Origin: Verrucomicrobiia bacterium
GTDB taxonomy: Bacteria; Verrucomicrobiota; Verrucomicrobiia; Verrucomicrobiales; Akkermansiaceae
NCBI GenBank assembly: GCA_030432565.1
Contig: JAUIGV010000021.1
Span: 1-64,000 of the forward strand
Direction: 5' to 3'
DNA: 64,000 nucleotides
The notes below the pieces were generated by a model that had not been told where the DNA came from, did not search any database, and worked only from the letters and a program-made list of their open reading frames with translations. Within the stretch, counting starts at the first letter, position 1. Each line of letters begins with the position of its first letter. The translations under genes and the position numbers were made by a program. This document shows, piece by piece, positions 58,342 to 64,000 of this stretch.

Positions 58342-61300
58342 ATGCGGTTTTTGAGATCTAGCATGCCAGTCATGAGTGCCTTACGTCCCCTTACAACAAG
58401 CTTGTTTTTGTTTGTGATTACGATTGGGGCCGCGTTGGCTGCTTCTGTTTCGTGGACCAGTGGCGTGGTCACCGGTGATGCCGTCGTGAGTAATGAGGGG
58501 AGTTTGATCGAGGCCTGTAATTTTGGGAATGCCTTTGCCTCATCCCCCGTAATTCACGGTGTTCCCTTTGAGGCGGTCGATTTTGCCGCGTCGGAGAGTC
58601 CATCGTATCTCGTGGGGCTCACCTACAATACCGGGGAGAACGGGAAACTTCCGGGATCCGGAGTAAATGAACTGGCAGATACCATTGCCTATCGAAGCGG
58701 AGCGAATCCTCAGACGGCACTCCTAACCGGCTTGACGATTGGTTTGGATTACGAGGTTCAGTTTTTCTACTATCACAATACGGTCAATCGAAGTGTCACC
58801 ATTCTTGATGACGGAGGGAACGACGTCACCTTGAGCGAGACAGGCGAGCCATTATACGCGACCGGTGTTTTTACCGCCGATGCCACGACACAGTCTCTGA
58901 CCTTTGATGCCAGCACCGGGTCCCAGTTTTTGAATGCCTATCAATTGCGACAGCGGGCATTGATACCACCCCTCGTTCTGAACGAGGTCGTCATCAGTGA
59001 ATTCATGGCTTCCAATGGGCAATCACTCGATGACGGAGATGGGGAGTCATCGGATTGGATTGAAATCTGGAACTCCACCAATGAAACGGTGGACCTTGCG
59101 GGTTGGGTGTTGACCAATTCAAGCGGGGAGGCCGGCGGCCTGGTGTTCCCGTCTCTTGCACTTGCTCCCAACGATTTTCTTGTTGTTTTTGCCTCGGGCC
59201 AGCACGGATATGTTGATTCCGAAGGAAATTTGCATGCCGGTTTCAAGCTGAATAAAGATGGAGGTTATTTGGCGTTGCTGAAACCAGACGGTGAGGGGGG
59301 ATTGGAGCTGGCAGATGAGTATTTCGAATACCCCGCCCAGGAAACGGATGTCAGCTACGGAATTTTTGGGACTGAAGTCCCCCTCGACGTGGGTTATCTG
59401 GATCGCCCAACGCCCGCGTCAACCAACGCTGACGCAGGTTATACCGGGTTTGTGGGCGATACTTCCTTTCATCCGGATCGAGGGTTCTATGAGGATCCGA
59501 TTGTCGTGACGATTGAGGCCGGTCAGCCGGATGCGGTGATTCGCTACACGACCGACGGGTCCGAGCCAACGCCCACCAATGGCATCGATTATCCGGGAGG
59601 TTTGGGGATCCCGGTCACCACCACCACGACCCTGCGGGCGGCAGCCTTCAAGGATGGGTTCCGGCCGGGTAATATCGATACCCATACCTATCTTTTTGCA
59701 AGAGATGTGGTCGACCAGCCCTCCGCTCCGGAAGGGTTTCCCCTGACCTGGACCGGAGCGGACTATGGCATGGATGATGAACCGACAGATCTTGCCTTGA
59801 TTGCCGGCGATACCGGATTTGGCGTTGAAGAAGCAAAGACCGTGATCCGGGAGGCCTTGCTCGAACTTCCCACGATGTCACTGGTGATGAATACGGATGA
59901 TTGGTTTGGCACGTCCGGGATTTACCGGAACAGCACTGCGAGGGGCTCGACCTGGGAACGAGCTTGTTCCGCCGAATTGATTTTCCCCGATACTCTTGAG
60001 GGCGAGCCCTTTCAAATTGACTGTGGAGTGAGGATTCAGGGGAATACCTCCCGAAACGCATCGGCAAACCCAAAACACTCACTGCGTTTGGCCTTTCGGG
60101 GAAAATATGGTGAATCAAAGCTCCGCTATCCCTTTTTTGGCAAGGATGGCCCGTCGGAGTTTGACACCATCGTGTTGCGTTCCAATTCACAGGATGGATG
60201 GGTTTATAGCTCGGAAAGGAATCGCATGGGGCAATTTGTGAGAGATGCCTGGGCGCGTGAGACCCATCGCCGGATGGGGCATGCCTCGCCTGACAGCAAT
60301 TGGGTCCACTTGTATCTGAATGGGCTCTACTGGGGGGTCTATAACCCGACCGAGCGACCGGATTCGGCCCACGGGGAATCCTATTACGGAGGAGATAAGG
60401 AAAATTGGGATGCTATCAAAAATCATGAAGAAGTGCTTGATGGCAATGGGGATTCCTATCGTCAACTCCTTGGGTTGATTCAGAAAGACCCGAATAACTG
60501 GAATGCCGGTTATCGTGATTTGTCCGATCCTGATGACTATGCGGCCGTCCTGGAGGTCATTGAGGTGGAAATGCTCATCGATTACATGATCCACAACATG
60601 TATGCGGCTGCCGATGACTGGCCGGGCAACTTTTACATGGGTTATGACCGGACCGGGGCCAACGGAGGATGGAAGTTCTATGATTGGGACAATGAGCACG
60701 GAATGAAAAACCCTGTGACGCTGAATCGAACAATTCCGCACAGCCGCGACGACGATTCTCCGACCAAATTCCATCATGCCCTAAGATCCAACCCGGAGTA
60801 TCGTCAGCTTTTTGCGGACCGGCTGCACAAAGCCTTCTTCAACGGCGGTGTTTTACACGTGGATCCGGAGCATCCCCGATGGGACCCGGCTTATCCTGAA
60901 CGGAACGTCCCGGCTACGCTTTGGATGGAACTGACCGAAGAGATTGAGACGGCTCTGATTGCCGAGTCGGCCCGATGGGGCGACTATCGCAAATCAACTC
61001 CTTACACTGTGTTTAATGAGTTTCAGGCCTTGAGAAACGACTTGCTGCAAAATTGGTTTCCGGAGAGATCATCTGTCGTTCTTTCCCAATTTCAACAGCA
61101 AGGGCTTTACCCCGACGTTCCAGCCCCCGCTTTGAATCAATTCGGGGGGACGGTGCCTCGTGGCTTTTCTCTGGAAATGAGCGGGCTGGAGAACGGGACC
61201 ATTTATTACACGACTGATGGCAGTGACCCCCGGGTTCCGGCTGGCAGTGGAACCGAGACGATCCTGATTGGGGACGATGCGGAGGTCAGGGTGATCGTTC

Positions 61301-62766
61301 CGACTTCCTCCAATCCGGGGATTGATTGGAGGAATATCGGCTTCGATGATCAGTCGTGGGCCGTCGGCACCGGCGGAATTGGCTATGAAACCATTGCCGG
61401 TGATTATGATTCTTTGATCGGCTTCTCTGTTCAGGAAATGTTTGGTAACAACGAATCAGTTTACATCCGGATTCCCTTTGAAATCGCCAATGAGGAGGCT
61501 CTGGCGCAGATCGGTTCCCTGATCTTGCAGATGCGATACGATGATGGCTTTGTCGCTTACTTAAATGGAATCCGGGTTGCGGCCGCAAATGAACCGGCAA
61601 TCCCAAGCTGGCAGTCCGGGGCCACCCGGAGCCACCCTGATTTTCAGGCTGTGAATGCAATTCCATTCAATATTTCGGAACATCTGGATCTACTTCGGGT
61701 CGGGGAAAATGTACTAGCCATTCACGGACTGAACCAAGGTATCACCAGCAGCGACTTTTTGATCAGTCCCCGGTTGGTTGCCGGCAGTTTCGCCTCAGTT
61801 GGAATTTCTCCAACTGCCTTGCGATACACGGAAGCGGTGACTCTGGAGACGACCGGGGTCGTCCGGGCCCGGTCTTTCGATGGTGGAGAATGGTCTGCTC
61901 TGAGTGAAGCCTCGTTTGTAGTCGGAGTGCCGGCGACATCGGAAAACCTCGTCGTTTCAGAAATTATGTATCACGCCGAAGGAGGGACGGAGTATGACTA
62001 CCTCGAACTGATGAATGTCTCAGTGACCGACACCGTTGAGCTCAGCGGAGTGAGATTTGCGGAGGGAATCAAATTTGAGTTTGCCTTTGGATCGAGTCTC
62101 CTTCCCGGTGAAAGAATACTGCTGGTCGAGGATCTTGTCGCTTTCGCCGCTCGATATGGACATGACCATCCGGTGGCAGGTCAATACGTGGGTAAGCTGG
62201 ACAACGGAGGAGAGCGTCTTGTTTTGTTGGGGCTGGAGCAGGCGGTCATCCAGGATTTTGTATACGATGATGAAGGAGGCTGGCCCGTCCGGCCTGACGG
62301 AGCCGGGGCTTCTTTGGTTTTGATTGCTCCTGAAAATCTCCCTGTTCACGGCAACTCAACGAGCTGGAGATCGAGTGTCTCCCCAGGGGGAAATCCGGGA
62401 GGGAGTGATGCCACCCGTTTTACCGGGAATGCTCATGCTGATTTCGATCAGGATCTGATACCCGCAATACTCGAGTACGCCCTCGGATCTTCTGATCTGG
62501 AATCCAACCCTTCGATCGCTCCAACAGTCAGTTCCTTCGGGGATTCCACCGTATTTCGTTTTACCCGGAACCTTGCGGCGGATGATCTCATTTATCATGT
62601 CGAGACTTCTACCGATCTTCAAACCTGGAGTTTGGTGCCGGAGACCACGAATGGGGTTTCAACGTTAGATCCAGGTGGTGGCTATCTCCTGGTCTCGTAT
62701 CAATCCGCCCCAATTTCCGAGGGTATCAGCCGACGGTATTGGCGACTGCGGGTATCACTACGTTAA
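58342..62766 (+). CDS. Giant secreted CotH-kinase protein with lamin-tail and CHB_HEX domains
   Basis: A 1474-residue exported protein; the ATG at 58342 is used (others at 58363 and 58372 keep the signal). Order: N-terminal beta domain (ASVSWTSGVVTGDAVVSNEG...), lamin-tail domain (VISEFMASNGQSLDDGDGESSDW), chitobiase/hexosaminidase C-terminal-like repeat (YTTDGSEPTPTNGIDYPGG), a CotH core (VRIQGNTSRNASANPKHSLRL; GWKFYDWDNEHGMKNP carrying the acidic motif), a second CHB_HEX repeat (YYTTDGSDPRVPAG), a carbohydrate-binding-like insert (MRYDDGFVAYLNGIR), a second lamin-tail domain (VVSEIMYHAEGG) and a C-terminal domain (ILEYALGSSDLE). It is a relative of the CotH protein at 5.3 kb with a longer, glycan-binding build. 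Confidence 0.88.
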   Translation: MRFLRSSMPVMSALRPLTTSLFLFVITIGAALAASVSWTSGVVTGDAVVSNEGSLIEACNFGNAFASSPVIHGVPFEAVDFAASESPSYLVGLTYNTGENGKLPGSGVNELADTIAYRSGANPQTALLTGLTIGLDYEVQFFYYHNTVNRSVTILDDGGNDVTLSETGEPLYATGVFTADATTQSLTFDASTGSQFLNAYQLRQRALIPPLVLNEVVISEFMASNGQSLDDGDGESSDWIEIWNSTNETVDLAGWVLTNSSGEAGGLVFPSLALAPNDFLVVFASGQHGYVDSEGNLHAGFKLNKDGGYLALLKPDGEGGLELADEYFEYPAQETDVSYGIFGTEVPLDVGYLDRPTPASTNADAGYTGFVGDTSFHPDRGFYEDPIVVTIEAGQPDAVIRYTTDGSEPTPTNGIDYPGGLGIPVTTTTTLRAAAFKDGFRPGNIDTHTYLFARDVVDQPSAPEGFPLTWTGADYGMDDEPTDLALIAGDTGFGVEEAKTVIREALLELPTMSLVMNTDDWFGTSGIYRNSTARGSTWERACSAELIFPDTLEGEPFQIDCGVRIQGNTSRNASANPKHSLRLAFRGKYGESKLRYPFFGKDGPSEFDTIVLRSNSQDGWVYSSERNRMGQFVRDAWARETHRRMGHASPDSNWVHLYLNGLYWGVYNPTERPDSAHGESYYGGDKENWDAIKNHEEVLDGNGDSYRQLLGLIQKDPNNWNAGYRDLSDPDDYAAVLEVIEVEMLIDYMIHNMYAAADDWPGNFYMGYDRTGANGGWKFYDWDNEHGMKNPVTLNRTIPHSRDDDSPTKFHHALRSNPEYRQLFADRLHKAFFNGGVLHVDPEHPRWDPAYPERNVPATLWMELTEEIETALIAESARWGDYRKSTPYTVFNEFQALRNDLLQNWFPERSSVVLSQFQQQGLYPDVPAPALNQFGGTVPRGFSLEMSGLENGTIYYTTDGSDPRVPAGSGTETILIGDDAEVRVIVPTSSNPGIDWRNIGFDDQSWAVGTGGIGYETIAGDYDSLIGFSVQEMFGNNESVYIRIPFEIANEEALAQIGSLILQMRYDDGFVAYLNGIRVAAANEPAIPSWQSGATRSHPDFQAVNAIPFNISEHLDLLRVGENVLAIHGLNQGITSSDFLISPRLVAGSFASVGISPTALRYTEAVTLETTGVVRARSFDGGEWSALSEASFVVGVPATSENLVVSEIMYHAEGGTEYDYLELMNVSVTDTVELSGVRFAEGIKFEFAFGSSLLPGERILLVEDLVAFAARYGHDHPVAGQYVGKLDNGGERLVLLGLEQAVIQDFVYDDEGGWPVRPDGAGASLVLIAPENLPVHGNSTSWRSSVSPGGNPGGSDATRFTGNAHADFDQDLIPAILEYALGSSDLESNPSIAPTVSSFGDSTVFRFTRNLAADDLIYHVETSTDLQTWSLVPETTNGVSTLDPGGGYLLVSYQSAPISEGISRRYWRLRVSLR

Positions 62767-62798
62767 AAAAAACCACACCTTCGAAAAGGTGTGGGTTT
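62764..62798. terminator. Bidirectional terminator between convergent genes
   Basis: CCACACCTT (62773-62781), loop CGAA, AAGGTGTGG (62786-62794), flanked by A8 on the left and TTT on the right. On the minus strand the hairpin is followed by a T-run, so it best ends the LamG gene; it may also help end the CotH gene. Confidence 0.85.
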
Positions 62799-62822
62799 GA
62801 TTCTTGATTTTGAGAGATTCTT

Positions 62823-64000
62823 CTATCGGGTGACCCGGAAGAAGATCCGTGGCTCCGTTGCAGGATCCAGGAATGCCGTTCCAGCCGGCAAGGTGAAGCT
62901 GGTTTGTTCTCCCTGGGATTCGTAGCTGTCAGTGAGCTCGGCCCAAGATCCCTCGAGATCACGCGAAGCCGATACCCCATAGACCACACCAGGGCGGGAA
63001 TTCCAGGTAATGGTTACGTTTCCAGCGGCATCGCGATCGATTGAGGTGATCTCGAACGAGGCGGTTCCGGCAATTTCACCAGGTGTCGAACCGGAAGCCA
63101 GCTCGGCAATCTTGGCCGGAGACATGACTCCTTTCCAAAGGGAGACGTCATCGACAAATCCCTCGACAAGGCAGCATGAAGTGGCACGCAGGATTCCTCC
63201 AATTGAGGTAGTGTCGAGGTCCGGGGAGAGAATGTCCTTAAAAATCCAATCTTCCCGATCGAGAACGCCGTCCACATAGAGTTGGATTCTTTGATTGGCG
63301 TCATTGTGGGTGTAGGCGATATGGCGCCAGGTCCCGTCGAGCGGCTGGCCGGTCGAGAACTGGTGATTGGGTGTTCCGGCATCACGAAGATATACATCGA
63401 AGCTGTTGTCGGCGCCGTTGTTCCTCGTGCCCAGATTCAAGAGGGGGTCGTTGTTGAAGCTGGAACTCTCGGAGAAGAAACGGCGATCATTTTGACCGGT
63501 TCCGGTGACCTTGACCCACATTGAGATGGTGTATGCCGGATACTGGGTGATCGGCAGCGCATCATCAACGCCATGAACTCTGGCCAAAATGGTATCAACG
63601 CCATTGAAGGAAGCCACAGCGCGACCTTCGTCGGTGACAAAATTGGTCGCATCCATGTTCATGAGGTCAAGGTGGTAGCCGTTGGGACCTTCGTCCGGTG
63701 TGGTGGTTCCGTCCGTGCTATCGAGTGGCCAGTAGGCGCAAAGAAGGTCTCCAATCGAGGGGCTTTCGATGTCGGTTGGACTTGTGCCGTTGGTGATTTC
63801 GTCATTGTCGGCGATTCCATCTCCATCAGAGTCGCTCAGCAGGGGGTTGGTCCCGGCTGCAATTTCGGCTCCATCATTCAGACCGTCTCCATCGGTATCC
63901 GGATTGGTCGGATCAGTGCCGGCGGCCACTTCGGCGCCATCATTCAGGTCATCATCATCCGAATCGCCGTCACGTGGGTCGGTCCCATTGGCATACTCCT
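62823..64000 (-). CDS. LamG-domain protein with TSP3-type repeats, N-terminus beyond window
   Basis: The reading frame stays open to the right edge, so the N-terminus is missing. The visible part begins with three 22-residue Asp/Gly-rich repeats (D-T-D-G-D-G-L-N-D-G-A-E-I-A-A-G-T-N-P type) of the bacterial thrombospondin-3/calcium-binding class, then a LamG/concanavalin-like domain (AYWPLDSTDGTTTPDEG, YTISMWVKVTGTGQNDRRFF, WRHIAYTHNDANQRIQLYVDG, VDDVSLWKGVMSP) of about 200 residues, and a C-terminal beta domain (ITWNSRPGVVYGVSASRDLEGSW, ending IFFRVTR). It is a probable extracellular protein binding glycans or calcium. The C-terminus matches that of other exported proteins in the window. Confidence 0.85.
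   Translation of the reverse strand, partial: EYANGTDPRDGDSDDDDLNDGAEVAAGTDPTNPDTDGDGLNDGAEIAAGTNPLLSDSDGDGIADNDEITNGTSPTDIESPSIGDLLCAYWPLDSTDGTTTPDEGPNGYHLDLMNMDATNFVTDEGRAVASFNGVDTILARVHGVDDALPITQYPAYTISMWVKVTGTGQNDRRFFSESSSFNNDPLLNLGTRNNGADNSFDVYLRDAGTPNHQFSTGQPLDGTWRHIAYTHNDANQRIQLYVDGVLDREDWIFKDILSPDLDTTSIGGILRATSCCLVEGFVDDVSLWKGVMSPAKIAELASGSTPGEIAGTASFEITSIDRDAAGNVTITWNSRPGVVYGVSASRDLEGSWAELTDSYESQGEQTSFTLPAGTAFLDPATEPRIFFRVTR
63768..64000 (-). repeat. TSP3-type 22-codon tandem repeats
   Basis: Three full units and part of a fourth, each with D-x-D-x-D-G or D-D-D-D-L cores and a GTxP end, spaced 22 codons. Pattern fits bacterial TSP3/calcium-binding repeats in the long surface protein cut by the window end. 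Confidence 0.8.

Overview
The window looks like a chromosomal segment of a Verrucomicrobiota bacterium (Planctomycetota is the main alternative). The signs are PEP-CTERM sorting tags, a DUF1549/DUF1553 - DUF1501 - WD40 operon with planctomycete-type cytochrome c motifs, giant secreted CotH-kinase/lamin-tail proteins, SHD1 domains, a BspA-type LRR protein, and many secreted proteins whose C-termini end in a short domain of the type T-V-x-x-S...W followed by Y-Y-R-V. Few genes have a recognisable Shine-Dalgarno sequence, and 4-bp ATGA overlaps are common. I see no rRNA, tRNA, CRISPR array, transposase, integrase or phage gene. The species was not identified.

Layout. 0-1.3 kb: a cut-off gene, a 13-bp inverted repeat, a DNA alkylation-repair protein and a small partner. 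1.3-9.2 kb (minus): one tight transcription unit of a secreted CotH protein, a DapA-superfamily aldolase/lyase, a LacI regulator, a sugar isomerase/epimerase and a Gfo/Idh/MocA oxidoreductase, probably for catabolism of a sugar or sugar acid. 9.4-11.5 kb: a tandem pair of secreted paralogues, one with and one without PEP-CTERM. 11.5-12.5 kb: an aldo/keto reductase. 12.6-19.2 kb (plus): a type-I-secretion-like trio (ABC half-transporter with a degenerate ATPase, HlyD adaptor, TolC) followed by a Kef-type antiporter. 19.2-24.6 kb (minus): a conserved protein of unknown function, then a five-haem cytochrome overlapping a beta-propeller protein. 24.6-32.9 kb: small envelope proteins, folP, a three-gene unit ending in acylphosphatase, a metzincin-like protease, a thioredoxin-SHD1 protein, and yqeY-ispD. 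32.9-34.5 kb: a second PEP-CTERM/non-PEP-CTERM pair. 34.7-36.1 kb: L,D-transpeptidase and YrbL-like protein.

36.2-41.5 kb (plus) is a four-gene, translationally coupled unit: a single-pass extracytoplasmic protein, an ABCG-like half-transporter, a second single-pass protein with Cys-Trp repeats, and a polytopic membrane protein. I judge this the best candidate for an uncharacterised export or envelope system. 41.5-47.9 kb holds an SHD1 protein, a very acidic protein, an outer-membrane barrel, a lipoprotein, a HAD phosphatase, a membrane-anchored vWA protein and a large secreted protein. 48.5-50 kb: polyprenyl diphosphate synthase and cyclophilin. 50-53.7 kb: BspA-type LRR protein and a small secreted protein. 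53.8-58.1 kb: the DUF1549/DUF1501/WD40 operon. 58.3-62.8 kb: a second CotH giant. 62.8 kb to the edge: a LamG protein with calcium-binding-type TSP3 repeats, cut by the window end.

Overall this is a housekeeping-plus-envelope region dominated by secreted and surface proteins rather than a mobile island. Functions are inferred from motifs read by eye; no database search was possible.
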